From: Candidatus Methanoperedens nitratireducens
GTDB taxonomy: Archaea; Halobacteriota; Methanosarcinia; Methanosarcinales; Methanoperedenaceae
Reading direction: 5' to 3'
Assembly (NCBI RefSeq): GCF_900196725.1
Contig: NZ_FZMP01000207.1
Coordinates: forward strand, 1 to 64,000
Length of the DNA: 64,000 nucleotides
Made by a program: the position numbers and the translations under genes. The notes below the pieces were generated by a model that worked only from the letters and a program-made list of their open reading frames with translations, was not told the origin of the DNA and ran no database searches. Positions 24,122-33,700 of this stretch are shown one piece after another. Position 1 is the first letter of the stretch, and each line of letters opens with the position of its first letter.

Positions 24122-24541
24122 ATGAGAATACGGGTAGTTAGTTCGAAAGAGGAAATTAATTCGTTAGGATCGGGGGAAAAGATCATTCATCTTGCCTTCA
24201 GGCCATCGAACAAGGATATTTTTGCGCTGGTGCAGGCATGCCCTAATGTGAAAGCGATACATATACCAAGTTCATACATCAGGACGATATCAAATTCGAC
24301 CAAGATGTTTCTGGATATGCAGGGGATCTCACTGCTGGAAGGGGATGTGTGGGGACACAGGAAAGATATAAACGAATATTCAGAGATCAAACCTGAAGTT
24401 TTCGACAGGATGCAGGAGCTTAAGGGTGAGGGCTTATCAGAGTCCTCCGTACTTGACAGACTGGGAAGAGAAACACGTCTCAGCAAGGATTTATTGAAAT
24501 TCCTTATAAAAGAAAAGGAGAAGACAAAGAGAACCAAATGA
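24122..24541 (+). CDS. DUF1699 family protein
   Basis: A 139-residue soluble protein matching DUF1699, a family I associate with Methanosarcinales. The N-terminal part (MRIRVVSSKEEINSL ... HLAFRPSNKDIFALVQACP) looks like a small alpha/beta domain. The C-terminal part is helical and charged (MQELKGEGLSESSVLDRLG, a possible helix-turn-helix). A strong AGGAGGTT ribosome-binding site precedes the ATG, suggesting high expression. Function is unknown. Its value here is as a lineage marker. The convergent neighbour is tatA. Confidence 0.78.
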   Translation: MRIRVVSSKEEINSLGSGEKIIHLAFRPSNKDIFALVQACPNVKAIHIPSSYIRTISNSTKMFLDMQGISLLEGDVWGHRKDINEYSEIKPEVFDRMQELKGEGLSESSVLDRLGRETRLSKDLLKFLIKEKEKTKRTK

Positions 24542-24594
24542 TTCTTCTTTGTTTATTTTTTCATTTTTAGTAATCGTTAGTTAAGTATGGTTAA

Positions 24595-24894
24595 TTAAGT
24601 ATTGGATTTTACAGTTGGCATTTTTTTCTGGATTTCATCCAGTAACTGCTCATCGCTCTTGCCTTCAGTCGCGATTCCGAGGTCCTTTGCCATCTGCTTT
24701 ATCTTACTTTCGGCAGGTTTTTCTTTAAGTGATGTTTCGGTATTCTTTAACTCATTTTCAGTCTCTATCTTTGCTTTCTTGAACTCGCCTGTGGCTTTAC
24801 CGAGTGAACGGGCAAGCTCCGGGATCTTACTTGCACCAAATAAGATGAGGATTGCCAGCACTATTAATATTATCTCAGGTGGTCCTATTGCCAT
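24595..24894 (-). CDS. tatA: Twin-arginine translocase subunit TatA (second copy)
   Basis: A 99-residue TatA with an N-terminal membrane helix (PPEIILIVLAILILFGASKI), the FG hinge, and the amphipathic helix IPELARSLGKATGEFKKAKI. A charged C-terminal region follows. TatA oligomers form the pore that exports folded proteins. The start is ATG at 24894; the open frame extends further upstream into the other tatA but without family sequence. It follows directly behind its paralogue. Both share a C-terminal motif of the form (K/A)xLGI(A/D)xxGKxxEQLxxEI. TatC is not in this window. Confidence 0.9.
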   Translation of the reverse strand: MAIGPPEIILIVLAILILFGASKIPELARSLGKATGEFKKAKIETENELKNTETSLKEKPAESKIKQMAKDLGIATEGKSDEQLLDEIQKKMPTVKSNT

Positions 24895-24895
24895 A

Positions 24896-25204
24896 TTACG
24901 CACCAGCCGGTTTTGCAGGCAGCATTTCACTGGATTTTACCTTACTGCGTATTTCTTCAACGAGCTGCTCGATTGTTTTACCTTTCACATCTATACCCAT
25001 TTCAATAGCTAAATTATGTACTTTTATGTCTTGTTCATTTAAAGGTTTATCTATCTTTTTTAACTCATGTTCTGCTTCGATCTGTGCTTTCTTGAACTCC
25101 CCGGCAGCCTTTCCCAGCGAACGTGCCATTTCCGGAAGTTTATCCGGACCGAATAAGAACAGAGCAGCGATCAAGATCAAAATCAATTCTGGAGTTCCGA
25201 TCAT
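24896..25204 (-). CDS. tatA: Twin-arginine translocase subunit TatA (first copy)
   Basis: A 102-residue TatA paralogue: short N-terminus GTPELILI, membrane helix to LFLFG, then [20 protein letters not shown] and an acidic-basic helical tail. ATG at 25204 follows a TTG codon and is the likely start. The gene ends one base before the start of the second tatA. Having two TatA forms side by side may reflect a TatA/TatB-like split of labour, though both have TatA-type hinges. A homologous C-terminal region of about 35 residues in both copies points to a recent tandem duplication. Confidence 0.9.
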   Translation of the reverse strand: MIGTPELILILIAALFLFGPDKLPEMARSLGKAAGEFKKAQIEAEHELKKIDKPLNEQDIKVHNLAIEMGIDVKGKTIEQLVEEIRSKVKSSEMLPAKPAGA

Positions 25205-25333
25205 CAAATATCAGTTGATTTTGTTATTATATAATCTTTACTACCATTATCATTGTCCTGTACTGGCTATATATTTAAATACCGACAGCCTCGTAAAAGT
25301 GTAGAGGATAATTTCAAACCCGGCCATATCGTG

Positions 25334-25355
25334 AACAATAAAGCTTTTTATTGTT
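25334..25355 (+). promoter_or_regulatory. Inverted repeat before the IMPase/FBPase gene
   Basis: AACAATAAA (25334-25342) and TTTATTGTT (25347-25355) are perfect arms around GCTT, 43 bases before the chosen ATG. It may be an operator or a hairpin in the leader. The region also serves as the divergent upstream area of the tat genes. Confidence 0.4.
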
Positions 25356-25397
25356 TGCAATCCTACCGATAGTAAATTGAAGGAAGCATGTAACTTA

Positions 25398-26183
25398 ATG
25401 AAACATAATACATTTTATGACCTTTGCAACGATGTTGCGGCGTCGATTGAGCAGGCTGTTTCAGGACTGGTAGGAAAACCCGAAGCCGGTATGGTGCTCC
25501 GTATCGGCGCTGACGGCACGCCGACAGAAAAGATAGATGAAACCGCTGAGAACGCAGCCCTTCAGGTGCTTGAGAGAGACGGCATATCGATGCGGTTTGT
25601 GAGCGAAGAACTTGGCGAGAAAACGATCGGCAAAGAGCCTGAATTCACTTTTGTTCTTGATCCTATAGATGGCACGTTCAATGCTGTACACAGCATCCCC
25701 TTTTACTGCGTGCCGATCGCGATATGCGGCTCCGATTTATCCGATATCAGGTACGGATATGTGAAAAACCTTGTTACCGGGGATATCTATACGGCAGAAA
25801 GGGGAAAAGGCGCGTTTTTCAATAACGAACCAATACACGTATCCTCCCGTTCCGAGCTTTCCGAATTGAGCGTGATATCCTACAGCCACCGCCCCCATGC
25901 CGTCGCTATCAACAACCATATTGCCAGGAGAGTAAGGGTGTTCGGATGCGCTGCTCTTGAACTATGCTATGTGGCATCAGGGGTATTCGATGCATTTATC
26001 GATATGCGCGGGATGCTTCGTATCACTGACATAGCGGCAGGGAAACTGATAGTCAAAGAGGCTGGTGGTATGATAACGGACGGGAATGGGGAGCTTTTAT
26101 CAACCCCGCTTGATGTGAAGAAGCGGGTGAATTTAGTTGCCAGCAACGGGAAGGCTCATGATAAATTACTTGAACTTGTGTAG
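25398..26183 (+). CDS. suhB: Bifunctional inositol monophosphatase / fructose-1,6-bisphosphatase
   Basis: A 261-residue Mg2+-dependent phosphatase. EE at 70-71 and DPIDGT at 88-93 bind the metals, and ITDIAAGKLIVKEAGG near 214-229 carries the third aspartate. In archaea this family usually dephosphorylates both inositol-1-phosphate and fructose-1,6-bisphosphate, and some members also act on NADP. The start was set at ATG 25398 because the seven residues gained from TTG 25377 lack family similarity. It is followed after six bases by NAD kinase. The same two activities are fused in one protein (MJ0917) in Methanocaldococcus. Confidence 0.88.
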   Translation: MKHNTFYDLCNDVAASIEQAVSGLVGKPEAGMVLRIGADGTPTEKIDETAENAALQVLERDGISMRFVSEELGEKTIGKEPEFTFVLDPIDGTFNAVHSIPFYCVPIAICGSDLSDIRYGYVKNLVTGDIYTAERGKGAFFNNEPIHVSSRSELSELSVISYSHRPHAVAINNHIARRVRVFGCAALELCYVASGVFDAFIDMRGMLRITDIAAGKLIVKEAGGMITDGNGELLSTPLDVKKRVNLVASNGKAHDKLLELV

Positions 26184-26189
26184 GTGCAT

Positions 26190-27011
26190 ATGAGACGTAT
26201 AGGAGTAATTTCAAGATGCGACAGGGATGATGTGATAGCTTTTGTCGGGAACCTCGTGGATTATCTCAAAACAAAAGCAGAGGTATTCATCGATACAAAA
26301 ACCGCTGAAAAGCTAAATCAAAAAGGCATGCCGATGGTGGAGATGAGAAAAAAGGGCGTAGAATTCATTATCGCGATAGGAGGCGACGGGACCGTGCTGC
26401 GCGGAATACAGAAAATGGACGATCCGCTTCCTGTGCTCGGGATAAATATGGGCACCATCGGATTTCTTGTCGATGTGAACCCCGATGAAGCGCGCGAGGT
26501 CATTGATAAGATGCTTTCAGGCTTTGAGGTGGAAGAGCGCTCCCGGCTCGCTATCAGGGTCAATGACGAGCCGCTGCCGCCAGCTACCAATGAGGTCGTA
26601 GTCCTGACGGCAAATCCCGCCAAGATACTTTCCTATAAGATTTTCGTGGATAAAAACCAGCTTGAGGAGCTGCGGGCTGATGGAATCGTTTTTGCCACTT
26701 CCACAGGCTCGACCGCTTATGCGATGAGCGCCGGAGGTCCTATAGTTGATCCGCGGGTGGACGGCATGGTGATAGTGCCCCTTGCGCCGTTTAAACTATC
26801 CGCGCGCCCCTGGGTTGTCCCGGCAAAAAGCGAGATAAGGATGGAACTCACTACTCCGAAAAAAGAAGCTGTGATCGTGATAGACGGGCAGTACACAAAG
26901 AAGATAAATGAGGACGATAAGATATTCATCACGAAGGCTGAGAAACCCGCCAGGTTCGTGAAAACAAGGAAGGACGGGTTCTACGAGAAAGTGAGGAGCA
27001 AGCTTGCATAG
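26190..27011 (+). CDS. nadK: NAD kinase
   Basis: A 273-residue NAD kinase that phosphorylates NAD to NADP using ATP or polyphosphate. The GGDGT catalytic motif is at 64-68 (FIIAIGGDGTVL). The NE/D motif TNEVVVL and the ATSTGSTAYAMSAGGP segment are in place. The ATG at 26190 follows AGGTG and was preferred to GTG 26184. It sits between the IMPase/FBPase gene and ruvC with 6-base gaps, a compact three-gene operon. The phosphatase next door could balance the NADP pool. Confidence 0.94.
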   Translation: MRRIGVISRCDRDDVIAFVGNLVDYLKTKAEVFIDTKTAEKLNQKGMPMVEMRKKGVEFIIAIGGDGTVLRGIQKMDDPLPVLGINMGTIGFLVDVNPDEAREVIDKMLSGFEVEERSRLAIRVNDEPLPPATNEVVVLTANPAKILSYKIFVDKNQLEELRADGIVFATSTGSTAYAMSAGGPIVDPRVDGMVIVPLAPFKLSARPWVVPAKSEIRMELTTPKKEAVIVIDGQYTKKINEDDKIFITKAEKPARFVKTRKDGFYEKVRSKLA

Positions 27012-27017
27012 AGGCAT

Positions 27018-27494
27018 ATGATCGTTATCGGCATTGACCCCGGGCTTGCAATCGTGGGCTTCGGCGTAATACGGAAAGAGGATAACAGCATCACGCCAAC
27101 GCCAGTGAGTTACGGATGCATAAGGACCTCAGCCGAAAAACAGACGCCTGAACGTCTCATGGAAATATATAACGAAGTCAGCGCGCTTTTTGAAAAATAT
27201 AATCCCACAGCTGTCGCGGTTGAGAGGCTTTTTTTTAATAAGAACGTCACGAACGCGATGAGCGTCAGCGAAGCAAGGGGCGTTATCTTTCTTGCAGCGC
27301 AGCAAAAGAACATACCCCTCTTTGAATATACCCCGAACCAGGTAAAGCAGGCGATAACAGGCTCCGGGTGCGCTGATAAGAAACAGATGCAGGAGATGAT
27401 CAAGAGGCTGCTGAACCTGGATGAACTGCCGCAGCCTGATGACTCGGCGGATGGTCTTTCGATTGCGTTATGTCATATAAATTTTTTAAGGTGA
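27018..27494 (+). CDS. ruvC: Bacterial-type Holliday junction resolvase RuvC
   Basis: A 158-residue RuvC with all four acidic catalytic residues: D7 in GIDPGL, E69 in VERLFF, and D142 and D145 in DDSADGLSIALCH. The KNVTNAMSVSEARGV segment matches the family dimer and DNA-binding region. RuvC cuts four-way junctions in bacteria, whereas archaea normally use the unrelated Hjc, so this is unexpected. It ends the suhB-nadK operon and converges on herA, the end of the DNA end-resection operon, with a shared hairpin between them. RuvA and RuvB are absent from the window. Acquisition from bacteria is likely but untested. Confidence 0.93.
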   Translation: MIVIGIDPGLAIVGFGVIRKEDNSITPTPVSYGCIRTSAEKQTPERLMEIYNEVSALFEKYNPTAVAVERLFFNKNVTNAMSVSEARGVIFLAAQQKNIPLFEYTPNQVKQAITGSGCADKKQMQEMIKRLLNLDELPQPDDSADGLSIALCHINFLR

Positions 27495-27495
27495 A

Positions 27496-27534
27496 TTAAC
27501 ATAATTCAAATTATCATAATCCATCTTATGTTAA
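27496..27534. terminator. Bidirectional terminator between ruvC and herA
   Basis: TTAACATAA (27496-27504) and TTATGTTAA (27526-27534) are perfect 9-base arms across a 21-base A/T-rich spacer. The right arm includes the herA stop codon. It would end transcription from both convergent operons. Confidence 0.5.
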
Positions 27535-29099
27535 ACCCCGATATCCATCTCCTCATCCGCCCTCACCGCAGGCTTCTCATGCTTCTCCTCATATTCCCTC
27601 TGTGACTTCCACAGCGCCGGCGCATCCTTGCTCCTGCCCTTAAGATCGCTCGTAAGCCTCTTCCGTATCCTGACCAGCGTGGGGGTATTTATTGCCACCC
27701 CTGAGATCACAGCCTGACCTTTGGCAAGCGAGGGCAGTTCCGAGATAAGCTCCCTGCTTGCAGATTCGATGCTCTGGGCAATCTGCTGCTGGTCTGTGGG
27801 ATTGATTATGCGCATCGTTATCTGCGTCATGCACTGCGAGAGCGAATCAGCATCCAGCTTGCTGGGGCGCTGCGAAACCATGCATATGCCAATGCCGAAC
27901 TTCCTGCCCTCAGAGAGAATCGTTTTCAGGATGCTCTTTGATTTAGCCTCGCCGCTATGGGGTGCGAACCTGTGCGCCTCCTCGATGACCACGAATACAG
28001 GATAAGGCAGGAACTTATCCACATGGGATTCGTTGTACCTGTTATTCTCGGTGCCCATCTTCGCATCGAAAAGCCGGCGCAGCATAACCGATGCTATCAA
28101 TTGCTGGTATGTCTCCTCGATCCCTGAGACATCCATGATAGTAAGCTGACCGACCTTGAAATATTCAGCCAGCGGAATGGTCTGAAAATCATCGAATATC
28201 GGCGCAGAGAGTTTCCCGAACCTCCAGATGATCCCGTCTATCGTGGACTCGTTACTTGAATTTCGCAGCGCCTCTATCTCCTGCTTCAGTTCATTGCGGG
28301 TGAATTGTTTCTTGCTGTTGTTCTTGAGGTTGTGAAAAGCAGACCGGAAAAGTGTTTTCATCTTATCGGACATCGTGCCGTCATCCATTATGCTTATAAA
28401 ATCGCTTACAAGCAGGTCACTTACGCGGATTTTTATATGTTCGGGCTTCACTATCCTGACCTTCGGGCGGTATGAGGGTGTAATAAATTCAGGCTGGTTC
28501 GATATTTCTGCAAGCGTAGAGTATTCGCCGTGAGGGTCAAAAATCAGGACGGGCGCCATGTTTTTGGGTTTTAGCAATTCTTCAACAAGGACGCCTACGG
28601 TGTACGATTTCCCGGCTCCCGTGGATGCAATGACCGAAACGTGCTGGCTCACCATATCCCGCACCGACATGACTATATCTGCCTCTGCCCCAAGAACAGT
28701 ACCAATGGATGCCGAACCCCTTTCACCCTGTTTCACCTTGCTTATGTCTTTAAGGATATCCTTTCCCGCAGGCTCTATCCTTACACCGTTTTCCGGGTTT
28801 GTTCTGGGATTTATGAACTCACCCATCGCGGCATCAAAATAGCCCACCACGTCGGCTGAATAAGAATAGTATTTAAAATCCGTGGGGTCAAGGCCGTAAA
28901 ACCCCGATACTGTATCAGCCTCGATGCTCATATCCATAAGGAACTCCTGCGGATAGCGGTTCAGCGGCTCACAACATTTCACCCGGCAGAGAACTTTTTT
29001 CCCGGCATCGGTATAGCTGATGAACATACCTCTCGGGAGGCGCTCGCACGAGATGAAATTAAAACCATCCTCATCCGAGGAGCTGACAGTTCCTATCAT
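27531..29099 (-). CDS. herA: HerA DNA translocase/helicase
   Basis: A 522-residue hexameric ATPase that, with NurA, resects DNA ends beside Mre11-Rad50. An N-terminal HAS-barrel (about 1-75) precedes the RecA-like core. Walker A is STGAGKS at about 159-165, and the Walker B region with the EEAHRFAP sensor is near 378-385. Further on comes SQRPSKLD. The ATG at 29099 is backed by GAGAGGGG and overlaps the upstream TGA (ATGA). An ATG at 29147 would add 16 residues without support. It is the last gene of mre11-rad50-nurA-HAS-herA. Confidence 0.94.
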   Translation of the reverse strand: MIGTVSSSDEDGFNFISCERLPRGMFISYTDAGKKVLCRVKCCEPLNRYPQEFLMDMSIEADTVSGFYGLDPTDFKYYSYSADVVGYFDAAMGEFINPRTNPENGVRIEPAGKDILKDISKVKQGERGSASIGTVLGAEADIVMSVRDMVSQHVSVIASTGAGKSYTVGVLVEELLKPKNMAPVLIFDPHGEYSTLAEISNQPEFITPSYRPKVRIVKPEHIKIRVSDLLVSDFISIMDDGTMSDKMKTLFRSAFHNLKNNSKKQFTRNELKQEIEALRNSSNESTIDGIIWRFGKLSAPIFDDFQTIPLAEYFKVGQLTIMDVSGIEETYQQLIASVMLRRLFDAKMGTENNRYNESHVDKFLPYPVFVVIEEAHRFAPHSGEAKSKSILKTILSEGRKFGIGICMVSQRPSKLDADSLSQCMTQITMRIINPTDQQQIAQSIESASRELISELPSLAKGQAVISGVAINTPTLVRIRKRLTSDLKGRSKDAPALWKSQREYEEKHEKPAVRADEEMDIGV

Positions 29100-29611
29100 G
29101 TGCCCCTCTCGATGTATTTCCTGATAAGTTTCAGCATAGCGCAGCATTCAGGGTAGTTTTTCTCTACCTGTTCCACGATGCCAAGAAGAACAGACCTGCC
29201 AAGGGCATCACGGTTCGCCTGGAAATAGGCGATGCTGGGTTTGCCATTCAATGTATGGAAATCCCTTACCTCGTCCTGGGCTAGCAAAAGAAGCTCATCA
29301 CCTATATCGGGCGGTGAATCTATGCTGTACTTCACATTTCCGTTGCTGATCGTCCCAAGCCCATGAATTGTATAATAGCTATTCTTGAAATCCTCATTAA
29401 AAGGAGCATACTTGGGCTGCATTTGCGGCTCAATATACGGGATAAGTTCTTCACGTACTGTATGTTTGATGTTCTTTATCACACCCACTATGATCCTATC
29501 GTCTTTTTTTATTTTCACCAGCCTGCCGACACACTCCTTCTGTGTGTCAGGCGGTATTTTCACCACGTATGTACTCGCATCCTCTACCCTGATTACATCT
29601 CCTAATACCAT
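29096..29611 (-). CDS. HAS-barrel-like protein of the herA operon
   Basis: A 171-residue protein between nurA and herA. Residues 1-60 (VLGDVIRVEDASTYVVKI, then VGRLVKIKKDDRIIVGVI) look like a HAS barrel, the beta barrel found at HerA N-termini and in ATP synthase. The rest is mixed alpha/beta ending in helices. GGAGG lies five bases before the chosen ATG at 29611 (a second ATG precedes it). It is translationally coupled to herA. It could be a regulator or adaptor of the HerA-NurA complex. That is inferred from fold and position only. Confidence 0.65.
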   Translation of the reverse strand: MVLGDVIRVEDASTYVVKIPPDTQKECVGRLVKIKKDDRIIVGVIKNIKHTVREELIPYIEPQMQPKYAPFNEDFKNSYYTIHGLGTISNGNVKYSIDSPPDIGDELLLLAQDEVRDFHTLNGKPSIAYFQANRDALGRSVLLGIVEQVEKNYPECCAMLKLIRKYIERGT

Positions 29612-29640
29612 CATATCCTCCTTTCATTATTTCCTGTTTT

Positions 29641-30792
29641 TTATTTCCAGTTCATCATTTTATGAAAATGTTTGGCACTTTTGTGTATTTTGATCCCGTG
29701 CGCCTTGCAGAAATTGTCAAGCATACCATAAAAAAGTGTATGCTCGCTCATCCGTATCAGCGCAGCGTCGTGCGCCCGCATCAGGATGTCGGGATAATTG
29801 CCGCGTATCACGCACTCTGCCCTGATTATATCTGCTATCTTATCGACCTGACCTGCCTGGTACGCCCATGAGGGAAATTCCACGCGCACAGGAAGCCCAT
29901 TGCTCATACTCATATAAAAGAACGCTATACCGTTCCTGAACCTGCCGTAGTAGTCAAGCACCGCCTTTGAATCCCCACCCCTCCTGTCATCCCTGTCGCA
30001 GAGGAAAGCTGCCGTCCGCTCCCCCCATAAAATATTAGAGAAAAGATGCGTGTCAGAAAGCTTACTCTTTTTTAATTCGAAAATGTGGTGCATCATCAGG
30101 GTAACGTCCCGGGACATCGTTGTATCGATGTAACCGATAACAGGGTTTTTCGTACTTTCCGAGGCTTCAAGCAGCCTGGTTATCGCATTGACATAAATCT
30201 GACGGATATTAGCATTAAGCACGTTTATATGTGACAGGATGAGCGCGCCGTCAAGCAGAACGTAGAGCTTTTCATGCTCTTTCATCAACTGAACCATGCT
30301 ATCGCATTCCGCAGCAAAGCGCCGCGCATCCACGTACTCGCTCCCGAAGGAATATACGCTTGCCGCCTCGAACTCATCCGGGGTGATAATTGAGGCTTCA
30401 GTTTCCTGCTTATAATCCGAATCATTTGTATGCCTGTTAAATATGCGCGAGGTCTGTATAACGGCTAAAGGTATTTCGTAATTTTTATCCGAATATATCT
30501 GGCTGCCGTCTACAGCCCCGACAGCGACGCCTGAGAGCACGGAATTAATCCATTCAAGCGCCTCATGCCTGTTTTTCCAGTTAAATTGAAAAGGACGGAT
30601 GAGCTTCCCCGGCTCAAGAAGTTTCGCGCCGCTGTAAGAGGGCAGCGCTTCGTTCATTTTAAAGTCAATGACATTCAGTTTCCCAAGCTCTTCCCTGTAC
30701 TCTTTCGCAAGCTCGGACCTCTGGGCATCGTATGACTTTATCGCCTCAAGCTTTGAATCGAACTGCAAAGAAATGTTTTTCAGGTCGAGCAT
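29641..30792 (-). CDS. nurA: NurA 5'-3' nuclease
   Basis: A 383-residue NurA nuclease. The RNase H-like core begins with VAVGAVDGSQIY (about 90-101), whose Asp binds Mn2+, and continues with YVLLDGALIL (about 176-185). An HDAALI segment (about 345-350) and further acidic residues close the site. NurA degrades 5' strands while bound to the HerA hexamer, giving 3' overhangs for RadA. It overlaps the end of rad50 by 13 bases and is followed by the HAS-barrel gene. Confidence 0.88.
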   Translation of the reverse strand: MLDLKNISLQFDSKLEAIKSYDAQRSELAKEYREELGKLNVIDFKMNEALPSYSGAKLLEPGKLIRPFQFNWKNRHEALEWINSVLSGVAVGAVDGSQIYSDKNYEIPLAVIQTSRIFNRHTNDSDYKQETEASIITPDEFEAASVYSFGSEYVDARRFAAECDSMVQLMKEHEKLYVLLDGALILSHINVLNANIRQIYVNAITRLLEASESTKNPVIGYIDTTMSRDVTLMMHHIFELKKSKLSDTHLFSNILWGERTAAFLCDRDDRRGGDSKAVLDYYGRFRNGIAFFYMSMSNGLPVRVEFPSWAYQAGQVDKIADIIRAECVIRGNYPDILMRAHDAALIRMSEHTLFYGMLDNFCKAHGIKIHKSAKHFHKMMNWK

Positions 30793-33700
30793 TGCTGCAC
30801 CCTGCTTTCACCATCGATTTTCTGTATCCTCACAACATTTGCATATTTTTCATTGAATGTGTCGTCATGGGATATAACGAATACCTGTTTGAACCCGCGG
30901 ATTTTCATAATCTCCTGCGAGAGTTTTTCCCGTCTTAACTCATCCATATTCTGCGTGGGTTCATCAAGGAATATGAAATCGCAGCTTGAAAGTGCTTTCA
31001 GGAGCGCAAGCCGCACAGCGAGCGCTGCGCCCATGCGTTCCCCACCGCTTAATTGCCTGAACGATTTTACTTCTCCGCCGGATTCGACCTCGATATCGTA
31101 ATCATTTTGCCACTTAAGCCCGCAGGTATAGTCATCCATTATCTCGGAATAAATGTTACCTGCTTCCTGGCTTATCTCCCCGATAAATTCATTGGCGATA
31201 AACTCAGAGGAGTTCTTGATGGTATCGCGTATGAAATTTGAGAACGAGAGGAATTGTTTTTCATTCTCCAGCTTTTTTTCTATCTCATTTATTTTTGTGA
31301 TCTCCGATTCCATGCCTGCGATCTCGCGCACAAGCTTCTCAAGGCTCTTGTTTTTCCCCTTTGTAGCTTCCGCCTTACTGCTTACGGTTTTTCCAAGTTC
31401 TTCAAGCTGCGAGATAGTATCGTTAAGAAGCGGCTCGCTGAATTCCCGTGAAAGCTCCTCATACTTGCGCAGAGCCTCGTTCAACGCAGAATTGATCGAT
31501 GATATATTTTCTTTAAGTTTTCCGCACTCCTGCGCATATTCACTCGCTTTTGATGCCAGCGGGAGAGCCTGCAAATATTTGTTGTGCTCAGGTTCAAGCT
31601 TTGTTATATTATCCTGCGCAGATGCGATTTTTTCATCAAGCCCGTCAAATGTCAGGAGGAACCCGGCTGCAATTGCATCCCGCTCGTGCCTGCACGATTC
31701 AAGCGATGCAGGAACATGTTCAAGAGCTTTCAGATCTTTCAGGTTTTTTCCGATAATATCGTTCAGGTTCTCAAACTCTTTATCGGGTGAGTTCAGCGCT
31801 TTGAGTTCCCTGGTTTTCGATTCGATCAGTTCATCCACCAGCTTAAGTTCGGCAGGGTTTCCTTCCAGTGCGTCTTTTAAATTGTACTTCTTATTAAGTT
31901 CTTCGAGCTTTTTTAAACAGGCGGATATCATCGCAGGGACTTCTTTCAAAGAGGTCAAATCCCCCTGCTTTGACGCTACCAGCGACTCTATCGTGGCTAC
32001 CTGCCCGGAGGGGTCGTTCATTTCTTTTAAAGATGCCCCAAGCGAGCTTATTTCAAGCATAACTTTTTCAAGAGCGGCTTTAACACCATCGATTTCAGCA
32101 CTCAATCCGAACCTGGAATTCAGTTCTTTTATCTTCTCACCGCACTCAGCCAGGGCAGCGGGAACGCTGGAGAGGTCTTCAAGGTCTTTATTTTTTGATG
32201 TTATCAGAGCCTCTGCGCTTTCAAATTCCGTAACTGATTTTTGTGTTTTTTCCAATTCCTTTTTGTGGGATTGCAGCTTAAGGGAAACTGCCTTCTGTTC
32301 ATCCTCATTCCCGGTAAGTATATCAATCCCGAGCGAGGGATACGATGAGACCAAAGCCTCAATTCTTGAACGACACGAAATTACCTCAATATAAACACCG
32401 TTATAAGCGCCGAATTCTTTCTTTTTAGCTGTTATAAGCACCAGCATATCGTCGCGCTGTTTTATGGGATTATTGAGCTGTTTTGATTCTTTTGATATCA
32501 GGTCTAACTGGCTCTTTATTTCTGTTAGTTCTTTTTCCCGGGATTCTATCTCATCATTGAAATAACGGGTAAAATCGCTGACCGAAGTACATTTAATCCC
32601 ATTCAGGATCGGGCATAAACCCTGCGTTCCGGCAAGTTTCATGTTGCTGCGGGTTTGTTTAAGCAAAGAGCTTACAGCAGCATGCTTCTGGTTCAGTTCC
32701 TGCTGGCGCGCCTCAAGCATTGTCTGCTGTTCGACAAGAGGAAGAAGCGCAGCAATCTTATTTCCAAGCTGCTCAATCTCTACCAATAACGCGTTCGCTC
32801 GCTGCTCTTTTTCAGTTGCCTGTCTTAATTCAAAGCCAAGTTTCCCGAGCGAATCCAGGAAAGAAGAAAGAGATTTCATTTCATCCTCAAGCACCTTTTG
32901 CCTCTTTACTGCCGGAAGAAGCTGGTTCTTCCTGGATACAAGGTGTGATATTTCACTTCGCAATTTTTCGGCCCGGGCTTCCTTCTCTTTTAGCACTGGA
33001 ATTGCGGATGACAGCTCCCGAAGCGGCACCTCAAGGCTATCTTTCCGATCCTTTATCCTGGCTTCAAGCTCCGATTGCTTAATTTTCAGGGGTAAAAGAT
33101 GTGATATTCTGGTCTTTTGCTCCTCGATATCGCGCCTGATATCCTCTATGCGCTTTGATTTCTCCCTGAGGTTCAAAAGGCGTGAGATTATATCGTTCAT
33201 GGGCTCTTTCAATTCTTTTTGAAGTTTGCCAATGGATTCTTCAAGTTTGTGCGCGGCTTCGATTTTTGGGGTAAGCTGTTTCTTTTTTCCCTCAAGCTCT
33301 TTATTTTCCAGTGTAAGTTTGGATGAGCATTTTAGCTTTTCCGTAAAGGAGTTTATTTTAAGATCAAGTTTCGTTATATCCTCTTTTAGCTTATCCCTCT
33401 TCAGGCGGTCGCCGTTCAATTCTTTAAGCGTAACGTTCTCTTTTTTATACATTTCCTCAACAGGAGCCAGTTCGTTTACGATCTTCCGGGCTGATTCCGC
33501 ACGCCTTAGGTCTGAGTTTATTCTCTCAAATTGTTTTGTTACCTCTTCAAGGCGGATGCGTTCGCTTTTTATCTGTGACGTAAGAGCGTCCAGCCGGGAT
33601 TTTTTGCCTGTCAGTTCTTCTTTTTTTCTATTTAGAGAGGAGAGCTTTTTGTTTATCTCTTTGATATCAGATTTCAGCTCTTCAACCTCTTTTTGCATGT

